NCBI GenBank assembly: GCA_021014945.1
Contig: MU266373.1
Coordinates: 68,002-132,001 of the forward strand
Origin: Leucogyrophana mollusca
Taxonomy: Eukaryota > Basidiomycota > Agaricomycetes > Boletales
DNA: 64,000 bases
Direction of reading: 5' to 3'
Positions within the stretch are counted from its first letter, which is position 1. Every line of letters begins with the position of its first letter. Positions 11,245-22,204 of this stretch are shown piece by piece. Under the pieces are notes generated by a model that saw nothing but the letters and a program-made list of their open reading frames with translations, was not told the origin of the DNA and did not search any database. The position numbers and the translations under genes are program-made.

Positions 11245-12090
11245 CCGCCAGCAGTGCCAGCAGCCCGACCGTGCTCGTCACGAGCGTCGGCGTGAAGTGC
11301 AGCCGGTACGGCGCCGCGGTGTTGTTGATGATGTACGACCCCAATATGCCGACCCCGAGGAGGATGTTCAGCATCGGCCCGCCGAAGCACGCGGAGAAGC
11401 CCATGATGGGCGCAAAGACCTGTGCACGCGGGGTTAGCGTGTGGGCACGGGAGGGAGGGAGGGGGGCTCACGGCGACGCTCATGTTTGCGACCAGGTCCG
11501 CGAGCGAGTTTCCGATGGCAAAGATCATCAGCCCGATGATCGCATCCGAGAGACCAAAGATGAAACCGAACATCTGCCAGCGCGTCAGCCACAAGTGCAG
11601 ACGAAGCGGCCGGATGGTGCGTACCTGGAGGACGTTCACGACCTCGTCTGCGATTGCCATGATCCACACTATGGCGACCAGGAACCCCATGGAGCACCGC
11701 GCCATGCTGTAGGATGCGCACCGCCGTCCGCGAAGATGAGTACGAGAAGCCCCGTCGCGACGCCTGCTATCCCCGTACCGAGCAGCAGCCAATCCGCGTG
11801 TGCCGTCCCGCCTGCACAACCGCACCGGCGTCAGCACGCAATAGAACTGGAACGCAAACACGCACCTAACAGGACGCCCACGCCGAACAGCGGTCCGCAT
11901 GCACACTGCGCAGCCATAAGCCACTCGTTGAACTTCATCTCATGCAGGTCCTCCTGAACCTCTTCCTCGGCAATCAGCGCCCGCTCCACACCCTCCTCCT
12001 CGAAGTCGATCAGCCGCGCCTCGCTCGCCCCGGCCTGGTGGTGGTGATGATGTAGCTTCTCCTCGCGGGAATCCTGCGACTCGTAGGGCA
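11245..12090 (-). pseudogene. Na+/Ca2+-exchanger (NCX/CaCA superfamily) fragment
   Basis: Sequence typical of fungal Ca2+/cation exchangers: [82 protein letters not shown] and the second alpha-repeat region FSACFGGPMLNILLGVGI. Three introns with GT-AG ends are kept (11812-11865, 11574-11624, 11420-11471). A one-base change in phase near 11703-11712 separates …GAHPTA from MARCSMGFLVAIVW. The first alpha repeat is absent, so this piece could not transport ions. It enters and leaves ATPase sequence in frame. Confidence 0.8.
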
Positions 12091-12674
12091 TGACGCAAGC
12101 GTAGATGGGGTAGTTGCGCATACGGTGGAAGCTGACATGGGATCCGCGAATGGCGTGGACAATGGTAGACAGACCAGACTCGGTGAGGACAATGTCGGCG
12201 GCACCACGGGCAGCATCAGTTGCACCCTCGACGGCAATACCAACGTTAGCGCAAGACGGGGTAGGAGCGTCGTTGGCACCATCACCAGTCATAGCACACA
12301 TGTGACCAAGGCCCTGGAGACGCTTGACAGTCTTGTACTTGTGCTCAGGGAAGACGCCAGCGAAACAATCGGCGTCGAGGGTCGTCTCGTCGAGCGACAA
12401 ATGCTTGCCACCGGGAGCGGAACCGTCCTTGAGAGCCTTCGCGGGGTACATGTGATCACCGAGGCCGAGACGGCGTCCCGTCTCTTTGGTAATAGCGAGC
12501 TGGTCACCGGTGATCATCTTGACCTTGACACCGAGGGCGAGGGCGTGGTCGATGATCTACTTGGTATCTTCACTAGGGGGATCGAAGATGGTGAGAAGAC
12601 CGACAAGCTCGAAGCCGTGACCCTCACTTACATGATCATTACTGTCCAACTCCTCGTATGCAACGGCAAGGGCC
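12091..12674 (-). pseudogene. Plasma-membrane H+-ATPase fragment, first part (P/N-domain end to M5)
   Basis: Clear P-type H+-ATPase sequence: [44 protein letters not shown], the hinge motif [29 protein letters not shown] and STIVHAIRG, ending in [10 protein letters not shown] at the start of M5. The phosphorylation site (DKTGT) and everything upstream are missing. The in-frame TAG at 12557-12559 stands where the family has Gln in DDTKQ. Cutting just after IYAC, the next residues belong to a different family. Confidence 0.85.
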
Positions 12675-12931
12675 GCCTCCTCCTCCCGCTCGGCGGCGAG
12701 CTGCTCGAGGATGCGCTCCGCGCGCAGGCTCAGATCCAGGGCGTACGTGTTCGACGCTTTCTTGAAGCAGCTGCACTGCTCGAAGTCCCGGGTCCCATTT
12801 TGGCCCTCACTCTTTGAGTAGAATGTATGCACAGGCCGGGCGACCCAGCCCACGTTGTGCACAGCGTAGAAGTCTATCCGCGTGGCCACAATCTCCGGTG
12901 GGAGGAGGCGTGGCCTGTCATTGTCAAATGT
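12675..12931 (-). pseudogene. Glycosyltransferase family 2-like fragment, first part
   Basis: The minus-strand translation reads …LLPPEIVATR, then DFYAVHNVGWVARP, later FKKASNTYALDLSLRAE. In fungal GT2 enzymes I recall the pattern HNVGWVARP…FKKASNMNYGL.LSL, which lies upstream of the metal-binding DSD motif. The fragment lacks an N-terminus and any membrane segments. It runs without a stop into ATPase sequence near 12660. The family assignment rests on recalled motif patterns. Confidence 0.55.
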
Positions 12932-13293
12932 TATGCTTGTTCTGCCCTGCCGGGCATGTCTGTATCGCGCGCTTGATTCTCGAGGTCGACGGGGGGCGGG
13001 TGAGGAATGTCCAACGAGAACGTCCGGCGAGTGGCCCAAGGAACACACCTGCCGAGGAAAGTTCAGTAAGGAACGTCCAGCAAGGATAAGGGAAGTGAAG
13101 GTACTTACAAGGATGAGGGGAGCAAGGGACATCTGACGAGGAAAGACGAGTGAGCAGGAGCGCGAAGGCGAAGGCGGACAAGGAAGGGGGACATCTTGTG
13201 GGTCTCAATGAAGCACACAGAAGTTGGTTGGACGTTCGTCAAGAGTGGCAGAGTCGACGGTGGTGTTAAAGGACTCGTTTGAATCCAATACCC
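12932..13293. other. Purine-rich degenerate repeats between composite pseudogene and Plavaka gene
   Basis: On the plus strand this spacer contains imperfect reiterations of aggaa(t/c)gtcca(a/g)c(a/g)ag and related purine-rich units, roughly 12990-13200. No coding sequence recognised. It may hold the 3' subterminal repeats of the neighbouring transposon; no clear terminal inverted repeat was found. Confidence 0.4.
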
Positions 13294-16200
13294 TTAGAAA
13301 CCAGCTGACCGTCGCATCTCCTTCATGCGAAGGAACGTATCGGTGTCGATAGTGTCGATGACGAAAAAGTCGCCCGGCGTGGTCTTGTCCTCTGCAACAG
13401 CGGCACCACGGATAATGGATTTCACAGAGATGAACTCTGCATCTGCGCGTCTCCGTGTGCGAATGCGCCAGAGACCCAGGTCTTTGTCCTTCCGTGGTCG
13501 TTGCCCGATGGGAGCATTGTATGCGTGAATTAGTGCCGTTGGGTAAGTTGTATTAGCAATTGAGCATTCGAAGAGGAAGATTAGGCGAGCGAATGCGAAC
13601 TGATTGTTATCGACTTGATATATGACGCAATCGTAGCGAGGAGCGTTGTAAAAGCTGGGACTGCATCGGAGGTGGTCAGTGGTGAGTCGCCAGTCCACTT
13701 TTGACTCGTAGTTGACCCGCAAATACCGAAATTCGGTCACCTTCACAGGGAAAATGGTTGACACAAACACAAGGTCATACATAGCGTGTACATACCGTAT
13801 CGGTGGGCGTAAACTTGATGCGTCGTCCGTTGGGTAGTGGGATGTTATTACGAGGCAACGCATTGTTGAGATATTCAGCGAGCTTGATTCGGAAGTCCTT
13901 GAATGCCACGTCTGACTTGTGCAAGTCCTCGACGGCCGCTAGTGACTGCGGGTCCTGTCTCGCGCCCAAGCGAATGTGTGATACTTCGTCCATATTGTCG
14001 AGCTCCTCGTCGTCGTCTTTTGATGCATTATAGTCGTCGAGGATATCAAGCTGAGCGCGAATGTACTCTGCGACGAGAGAGCAATGGTCGGCTTGAAGGA
14101 TCTGTCGCATACAATCAATCAGGCGGTACATCAATTCACGGCAAGAACAGTGTACCTGACCAGCAACATTCTTGAAGTTCGTGCGAAGTAGGTATGAGTC
14201 TTTGAGAGGACCGTGCATTTTTTCATTCATCTTTGTGGTGTAATTGCGAGTGACGCCTTTGAATATGATGTCATCAAATAGATGGGAATTCGAATGTTTC
14301 TTGATGAAGTTCCAGAGTTTTGCGCCCTCTTCAGCCCCAGCTTTCGCGATGTATTTCTGTATCAGGGTTAGGAAGCTGATGTACTGTCATGACGGAAAGC
14401 TCACCTCCATAAGCTCGGAGAAGATTTTGAGAGCTTCAAGCCCAGCTGCAATAGTCTCCTCCGTGTGGACTTCGAGTGCAGCATACATATCCACGTCAAC
14501 GAAGGCACGAATACACTGTAGGAGGATATGACCAAGATTATTCTGCGATACTGTGAATACGTCGTGAGCCGCGAACACAAGTAGCTGTCGGAGAACAGGT
14601 GAGAATACTGGTGTGACACAATAACGAAGAACACACCTTAGCGATATCTTCATTTTTTGTGCCATCCGTGAATGATATTGACATGACTTGATCGAAGTGG
14701 TTCAAGTTTCGCCACCGTGGCAAAGCTTCATAACTGAGAATCACATCAGTACATCAACCATCATGAGTCGAAGATTATACTTTGTATCAATCTTGACCAC
14801 TGCATCACGACCTTCGGCTTCAACCAGGCGCTGAAACTCGGCCCACAGGTGATCAGCAAAAAGGCCACCATGGGCATGCAATCTGTCAAAAGATGTTGCT
14901 CGATAAACATCAGTGTTCGCCACTATATCAAATGCAGACTTTATAGTAGGAATGAGTACAAAGTGTGAGCAGGCATAAACTCGGACACTTACGTCTACGT
15001 CACGGAGAGCCTGAGATTTCAGCATCGTCTCCTTGTCTTCAGCTCGTTCTTGTTCCCGCACAGATCTAATCAACGCCTGTGTGTCAGCACTCGTACGCAA
15101 CGGATATGTTCGAGTCATGCTCGATAACTCTTCACGAGGGATAAGACAGACAGGACACGGGTAGTTACTTCGTAAGCCACGAATCAAGGCCATAACACAT
15201 CTGTGTAAACGCGTCAGTCAGAGCCATATCGAGCATACAAAGGTGGTATTACTGCTCTTCGTAATCAGCTGACAAGATTAGAATCAGTGGGAAGAACAGG
15301 CGGACTATGCCGTCCAAGCATTCAAACCAAAACCCTGTTTTTGAGTGAGGTGCAATCGATTCAAGAATCTTTTTGAACGATTCGTGCCAGACAGCGTTCT
15401 TGAAGTTCACGAACGCTGTTTTGCCAGCATGGGCTTTATCTTCTTTGACCTGCATTCATCGCATCAATCTATAAATTGGTCAGCAGATGACAAAACAATA
15501 TACGCACAATGGGGAGCCAGCCCACGACACGGCCACCACCCACACCATTACCATTACGGATTTCAACAGGTAGGTTAGCACAACGAGCTACGACGGGGTA
15601 GCCCTTCTCTCTACCAAATGATGAAAGTTTAGCCTTGTCAGCATATAGAATAAATGCGAAGGGCTTGCCGCCCGATGGAAGACGTGACTGAAACAAATCA
15701 TAAGTACAACAACTTGAAACAAGTTGTGAAATGTACTTGGGCGTCCCAGAACGCATTCGCTGTCCAAGGTTCATCATAAAAACGTACGAACGAGGTACCA
15801 TTGTACTTCGAAAGACGCTGAGCATCAAATACGAAATGGGGGCCAACCTGCGGGTTACGGAGCAGGTCGCAAGCCCAATCCCATAATGGGCGGTAATGGA
15901 TATCATAGTTCATGTTTTCGCCACGGAAAGGGACAGAAACTACATCCTTCGTAAACTAATCTTTGCAAAATGATAGTTAGGTAGGTTGCAACAAAGAGAA
16001 GAGAACAAACCGGTGTTAAACTGTGAGAAGCAGCACCCCACGTCTCACGTATATCGGTGTGGTTCTTGATGGTAAATCTCTCGTCTCCACGTGCACAACG
16101 CCGCAGTATTCCTATGAGCCGGTTAGTCTGATCCTTACTCATCGCGACCTCGTGGGCAAGCTCTGCAACCTCAAAGTCAATGCGTGTACGGAAAGGCTTC

Positions 16201-16797
16201 CAAGGTTCACGATCTGGGGGCGTCGCATGCTTTTGTGCACGTTCACGACGAAAATCGACGAAATGATCTATTTTGGCCGGGATCTCAGCGTGCGGATGAA
16301 ACTCAGTTTTGATGTCGTCGACCTCCAGGCGAGATGGGTTAGTGTCATCGGGAGGAAGAGACGGCGACATGATGCGCATCTCTAGAAAGCAGTCAGCTCG
16401 AGAGAAGAACAGTGTTATCCATTAAGTGACTCACCTATGTCTGTGTGGGAAGCTATGGGGCCTGGGTCGAGTGGCCACGGATTGGACTGTCCTGGGGGAT
16501 CTAAGGGATAATGTTTTATTGTAGAGATAAATCTCATACCTTGGGACGTCGATGCTGCAGCCTGAACGCCTTGAGAACGTCAACATTAACATCATGATTA
16601 ACCAACAAATACAACAATGAAAACGGCTCACCTTGTTCTTGCTCCAGCTGCCTTCTCTCCGCTCGAATGACTCTCGACATTTCTTCATTCTCGCGCCGTG
16701 TCTGAGCCTTCGCTTCGCACGATTTACGATGGGACGAGAATCCTATAGCTTTGAATTCTTGCTGACATATATCACAGTATTTCAACCGGGGGGCCAT
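13294..16797 (-). CDS. Plavaka-type (CACTA-like) transposase, multi-exon
   Basis: Transposase of the fungal Plavaka family, a cut-and-paste DNA transposon of the CACTA-like group. ATG at 16797 begins a C2H2-like zinc finger (YCDICQQEF…SSHRKSC, residues about 7-28) followed by a basic/Glu-rich helix. The conserved core includes PFRGENMNYDIHYRPLWDW, SGGKPFAFILYADKAKLSS, GYPVVARCANLPVEIRNG, GGGRVVGWLP, FWFECLDGIVRLFFPLI, LIRGLRSNYPCPVCLIP, and a C-terminal half rich in NEKMHGPLKDSYLLRTNFKN-like sequence. The YAD aspartate is a likely catalytic residue of the RNase H-like fold. Roughly ten introns of 45-80 nt interrupt it; when removed, the frames connect to the TAA at 13294-13296 and I found no forced stop. 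The element may therefore still be active, or only recently silent. Terminal inverted repeats were not located. Confidence 0.8.
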
Positions 16798-17430
16798 CGT
16801 GGGGTGGTCGGGGGGTTATATACAAGATGGCGGGTGTATATGACAATATACGGGGGCGGGATATGGACAGATGATGCGAGGTGGACACAGCGAGCGGCGA
16901 GTGGGGATTACAATCGATTGTGATCAACAAACAACGACATTGCATCCGAGAATCCACGTGACGACGCAATCTCAATAAACGTTACAAGTACGTTTCAACG
17001 GCCGACCATTGCGATCACTTTCCGAAATCTCCGACATGTCACGGCATATCAGGATACTCGCTTTACAGTAAGCACCCCTCTGAGCTGCTTTTGGCGACGA
17101 GTAACATTGCTTCTTTGCTCTGCCACCATCATGATCATGCGTGACGCATCTCACAATCTCGGGGCGCTCGCGGATCGAGTCTACACAAGTTATGCATATG
17201 TGTGACGGAGTTGGGTGATTCTTTGCCAGTGCTAATCATCAGCTGGTACAAGGTCGAATGCAGCAGTTGTTCCCCAAGTTGTCGCGTGTTGCGCCCGACC
17301 ATCAGGCTACACCTACATGATGCGCTTGTTCGTCAATACGGCGTCGTCTGGGGTGACAACAGTCTTATTACCCTGCTGCATTCAGTTGTCCTCGCTGGTG
17401 TGGTGCGAACCGCCCCATACATCTGACGAA
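16798..17430. other. Spacer upstream of Plavaka gene; no gene seen
   Basis: Contains a G-rich plus-strand stretch (16790-16870) next to the transposase start and otherwise unremarkable sequence. It should contain the transposase promoter and the right transposon end. No tRNA, ORF with family likeness or clear repeat was recognised. Confidence 0.4.
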
Positions 17431-17760
17431 TCCACGGTTTACGAAAACGACGTGGATGGTATAGACACGTCGACTGATGGGCCTGCCGTCACAGTATATA
17501 TGCGACGATCGACCTTCCAAGGATGAGGTTGCATCCACGAGGCAAAAATTGCCTGCAAAACAGCTTGAATCCAAACCGTGTCCAAGATGTCGGATATTGA
17601 GGAGACAGGTCTTCCTGACCTCGGACCCCGTGATGACGACGTAACACGCAAATGCAATGGAAGTCGTGGCGGAGATCTTATAACAGTCATCTATGATAGG
17701 TAAAGGAGGCTTGCTGACTGTGGACAGTTTAATGCACAGCACACAAAGACGCCATGCATC
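17430..17760 (-). pseudogene. Decayed fragment of a 7TM-like (DUF6533-type) protein gene
   Basis: The minus-strand translation gives KPPLPIIDDCYK, then TTSIAFACYVVI, then AVLQAIFASWMQPHPWKVDRR. All align with the gene at 41148-42290 (EPPLPIIHGCYK, STLFVCFVVIM, AVMHTILASRMQLHLRKVDRH). The middle exons present in that gene are missing here and the order is compressed, so this is an internally deleted relic. Confidence 0.6.
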
Positions 17761-18218
17761 ATGATGTGTCCATCAAGGTGCACTGCAGCCACAAGTTGTG
17801 TGGTGATGGAAACATAGACGGTATATAAAGGTCACTTCAGTGCACGTCAACCACACGTCCGTAAGACAGCCTTGCACGCACCCAAGTCCCTTGCCTCACT
17901 CCTAAGTAGTAATGAGTTAGCATCGAGCGTGCATTCGCATCGATCCTGTGATCTGTAGCAGTCGTGTGGAGGGTCGTGTGGACCAGCCTTAGAGCTGGAT
18001 TACTTTGGCCGCAGATGAGGTCGATGGCATCAGACGAGGTTTTTTCTTTCACTCAGTCGACAAGATAGATACACAGCAAGGAGTAGCCAAGACTACGCCA
18101 GGAGCAAGGTAACGTGTTTTTCGGTTCTTGTGTACAGATTAGTATATCTATGAAGGGATCAACACGACATTCGTAAATCCATTGTAGCTGCAGTAGGCTG
18201 GAAGTTGCAACAACTTAC
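17761..18218. other. Spacer between 7TM relic and EMC1 3' end
   Basis: No gene or repeat recognised. The right part should contain the EMC1 3' UTR and polyadenylation signals. Confidence 0.4.
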
Positions 18219-21200
18219 CTACTGGTACCACCGCTCCTTCAGCCTCTTCTTTGCCACCATCGGCTTAGTGACCATAATCGCGATCACCAAGCCCCCCACA
18301 GTCAACACAAGCTGTGCTTTGTTGAAGTTCTCGCTTAGAACATCAAATGTGCTCGATGGCGCAACTCGCGTGAAGAAGAGATCGAGGCCGTAGGCAAATA
18401 CCAGAGATGTTGATTCTAGGAGGGATGGCGAGGTCACGATGCGGCGGACGTTCGCGACCTGTGTGTAGAAGGGGAGATGAGAAATTAGGTAGTCTCAAGG
18501 GAAAGCGGCGAGTATGGAACTAACCTCATAGTTGTGTGACAGGATGAGGCGTGGGTCGTCAGGGAGGACGGCGTCATACTGGACGAGCATCTCCTCCATC
18601 TCTTCTGTGGTGGGCTTCTGTTTTGGTCTGCGAGGATTTAAAAGGCGACGAGGGATGGACTGCACGCTATTTTTGCGGCTGGAAACTGATTTGTTTTCAA
18701 CGGAACGAACACGAGTAAGATAAAGATGTCATTCATGAGATAACTACAAACAATACTTACCGATAATGTCCTTCGTCGTCACCCCAAATTTGGTCGATGT
18801 TGGTGCCAGTGCGGTGATCCCATGAGGCATGACATACGTCTGCTCGTACACGTTAAGCTCTAACGTCTTGTTGGAATACGACGTGATATCAGAACTGAAA
18901 AACAACACATTAGTCCACATCACCTTGTGTTACTTCCTCGTGTGTACGTACCTCCTTGTCTTCTCATCGGCCCCTCGACCCTCATACAACTCGACCGAAA
19001 CAACATGGTGCCCCTTACTTTGACCGACCCCCGCATATTCGTCGTCAAAGTACTGATACACTAGCCAATTCTCCGTCAACGCAGCCTGCACATCGCACTT
19101 TCCTTCCGCAGCAGGCAACGACGCGTGGTAAACGATGCTCCCTTTCACGCCATCCACCAAGTACACCGAGCATGTCGGCGGTGAATCCGCTAACGTGGAC
19201 GTTAGGACGGCGGTGAGGTGGGGGTTGAGGTACTTGTATAGCGTCGAGCGGTTCCCGAGGACTTTCCCGACAGATGCTACATCGCCGCGGGTATTGGGGA
19301 TCAGGGCTATGATCTCTTCCCCTGCGAGGAGGGTAATAGACCACGTGGGGTATGCGACGTAGAACTGCGACAAGTCGGGACTTAGCGTGACTTGGTGACC
19401 CAGGATCTGACGTTGGCCCGCGGAGCCAGCGCGCAGTGCAAAGTGGAGTGAGGGTGCGAGGGTCTCAAATTCTGCGAGGCTGGCAGCGGTATCGGGGTAT
19501 AACCGGACCTACGACGAGCAGAGATTAGGATGACGAGAATTGGAACTGCAAGAAAGGATTTACCTGGAGGAATTCGTCGAGGAAAGCGAGTGTCTTGTTC
19601 GCGGTTGGGAGCATGAATGCGTCTATCAGTGGTCCCGAGATCACGTCTACGCCCTCGAGGATGTCCCCAACAGTCGGAGGTGCGTCCTGCCGAGCATCCG
19701 CACCGGTCAACGCATCGATGTGGAAGAGAACAGTGTCCACCAAACTCTATACAAAGGCTCGTCAGTTCCACACCGAGATACCCAAGACAAAACCCACGTT
19801 GGTTGCTCGCCGCTGAACGACAAGCATTACCTGTGGCGTTTCCCCATCGCTCACAGTCCTCGTGACGAACATCTTTACCGGAACGATCGTCCCACCCACT
19901 TTCTTCGCCCACCCAAGGCCAAGGACACGACTCCACATAACCTTACCGTTACTTGAGTCGATGCCAAAGATTTTACCATGGGATGTCGCCGCGACGATCA
20001 CTTGTCTGAAGCCAAAAGCGTCGCGGGAGAGCGTATCTTCGGAGGATGCTGCCGAAGCGGACACTGTTGCATATGAGCCGGTCGCAAAGCGGGTGGCGAA
20101 GCTCAATAGGTACTGGGGGAGGTTCTTAGGGTAGCGTTAGTCGCCCGGAGCCAGAGAATCACAATGGCACCCCCCAACCTTTGCATCTGAAAACTGCCGC
20201 GTGATGCGTTCTAAGAAAGTTTCCTCCTCCAGTCCGACATGTGACCCAATGATTTTCTTCTCGGGGAGTTCTACGAACTCAGCGACTTGAATCGTAGCCA
20301 ATGCCTCCTCCCGAACCCACAGCATCTTGTCGTGCTGCCAAAGCTGGACAGCACCCGTAGTCGTGGTTAGGAGCATTCGTGTAGAAGAGTTTCCTTTTCC
20401 GGTGCTGACACCATCGAAAGCGATCTGGATAGCAGGTTAGCACAAAGGGCGGAATAACCCAATGCAATGTCTTACTTGAGAGAAAACACCGTGAACTTGA
20501 GTCTCGAAGGGAAAGGTGAAACCAGACGTCGAGCCCTTGCCCTCGGCCAGCTGAGCAGCAAATGTTTGGTGGACAGCTTTCTGGGGTCAGACATCAGTAA
20601 AGAAAGGCCACGCAGGATAAGGGCACTGACATTATGAGCGTTGGACCAATATACTCGAGCAATACGGGGTTCACCGTTCGCATCAAGACTTCCCATGAAA
20701 ATAGACTCGGACTGAGCTTTTGATGGTGTCTGTTCAGATAATCAGATCAAGCGACCCATCCCTGCAGTTCAAGAAGTCATAATACCGATCCAGCAAACTC
20801 CCAGATAGGTCGCAGCGAAGACGTCTGGGCGTCTAGGTGTAAGACCTGTGCGGCGCCATCGTCCTTCACGGCCATAAATTGACCGTTCCTCGTGAGTCCA
20901 ACGTCCACAATCGACTTGTACTTGAGTGCCGGGATAGCCATGATCTGGCCTTTGAGGTCAGGTTTCAACAACGCGGCTTTAATGGCACCTTGTTCCAGCC
21001 AAGCAATGCAGGGCGTCACCGCAGACCCGGAGCCTGCGCTTACCCCGAGGAAGTCGGACAGCCCGTCGGCAATGTTTGCAGGGATGTTGACGGATGCGGT
21101 GACTTCTCCACTGGAGATTGAGAGCGCTGTTACATGGAGCGTGTAGGATGCAACCGATTTTGCGAGACCGATCCCATAGACCGTGGAGTGGTCGACAATG

Positions 21201-21924
21201 ACTTGCGAATACATGATCAGAGACCTATTGAGCTAGTGAGTCAAAGCTTATCGCGGGCGAAGGCGGAACGGACCCCTGGTCAGGAGAGTTCCACGTCCAT
21301 TCGGTCTCTCCGGTTACGCTGTTAATGCTGCGTATTGTGTCGCCATTCGTTAGTGCAAGAACTCTTGGTGCGTCATCTTGTCCTCTCTCAAGGTGAATCA
21401 CAGAAGTCCCCAAGTTGCTGGGTTCGTGTAAACGGCCATTTAGTGGGTTGTGCAGCCGTTTTTCAAGTAGTAGATGTCCAGTCGGAATGTCAAACGCGCG
21501 TAACGTAGCTCCTCCCGGGCCAGATAACGAAGTCACGGCTGTGTACAAAAATTCGACGTCAGTCACCTTGCCAAAAGTTGGCCAGACGTACTATTTCCGT
21601 GGATTTTGAAAAGCATTATCGGGTCCGCCGCCTCGTAAATGCTTCTCCATACTACACTCGCGTTCGTTAGGTTGGTGGCGCCACCCTACGCGGTGTGAAC
21701 TCACCTATGGCACCGTCTGACGTGTTCAAAGCAGCCAGCACATTATTACTGGTGGCGGTGAGGACGAGGTCGTCATGAAAGATAGGTGCGATGTGAATTG
21801 AGCCATGTAATGGCACGCCGATCAGCTTGCTGTGCCAGTCCACTACTCCAACATCGGATTCGTGTAAAGCCCAGGACGTCGCGCACCATAGCGACGCGAG
21901 GAAGAGTTGGCGTAAACAGCGCAT
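18219..21924 (-). CDS. EMC1: ER membrane protein complex subunit 1
   Basis: Largest luminal subunit of the ER membrane protein complex, which inserts tail-anchored and multipass proteins into the ER membrane. ATG at 21924 begins a signal peptide (LRQLFLASLWCATSWA), followed at once by LHESDVGVVDWHSKLIGVP, a hallmark start of mature EMC1. About ten exons encode beta-propeller (PQQ-like) repeats such as VLAALNTSDGA and TNGDTIRSINSVTGETEW. A C-terminal domain follows with TENWLVYQYFDDEYAG and GHHVVSVELYEG, then AFGLDLFFTRVAPSSTFDVL, a single membrane span (QLVLTVGGLVIAIMVTKPM) and the short basic end KRLKERWYQ. The stop is at 18219-18221. Length and order fit the family. It is divergent from PPG1 across 280 bp. 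Confidence 0.9.
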
Positions 21925-22204
21925 CCCTATACCTCGAATACGCGCCCGAAATACCCAGGCGAGGGCTCTGGTTTAAAGGAAGGTTAGTAAGCTTTAAGCC
22001 TGAGCTTACTGGCGAGCTTTGCGGCCGTATGGTAAATGGTAAAGGTCAATACAGAATTGTTCCCACGCTTATAGCTCTACATCGAACGCTTCAAGCTCAA
22101 GCTCCTTGCAATAAGCCTTGTATTGAGAGCAATACTGGCCCATATACCGACCTTACAAGAACCTTACAGTTCCTCCCTCGGAGCCTTCGCTTTCTGAGCC
22201 TGGA
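21925..22204. promoter_or_regulatory. Shared bidirectional promoter of EMC1 and PPG1
   Basis: Only 280 bp separate the two divergent start codons, so both promoters and 5' leaders must lie here. No clear TATA box or known operator was recognised. Confidence 0.55.

Larger units (their letters stand above)
10499..12931 (-). pseudogene. Composite pseudogene: GT2[H+-ATPase[Na+/Ca2+ exchanger]H+-ATPase]GT2
   Basis: Reading the minus strand from 12931 to 10499, coding pieces of three unrelated membrane-protein genes are nested like dolls. First comes a fragment of a family-2-like glycosyltransferase, then part of a P-type plasma-membrane H+-ATPase, then part of a Na+/Ca2+-exchanger family protein, then the rest of the same ATPase starting where it was cut, then a later piece of the glycosyltransferase. 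Each junction keeps the reading frame. The locus is nonetheless broken by a TAG in the ATPase part (12557-12559), a frameshift in the exchanger part (about 11703-11712) and a frameshift in the last glycosyltransferase part (about 10597-10603). Introns of 51-54 nt remain inside the pieces, so they were copied as DNA. The five pieces are listed separately. Confidence 0.75.

Noticed and set aside
9984..11924. A 646-codon minus-strand open frame as one protein
   Set aside because: It runs through introns and across exchanger, ATPase and glycosyltransferase pieces into spacer sequence; it is an accident of the composite pseudogene.
11130..12817. Long plus-strand open frames (275 and 230 codons)
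   Set aside because: They are antisense to the pseudogene and Arg/Ser/Gly-rich, as expected opposite GC-rich coding DNA.
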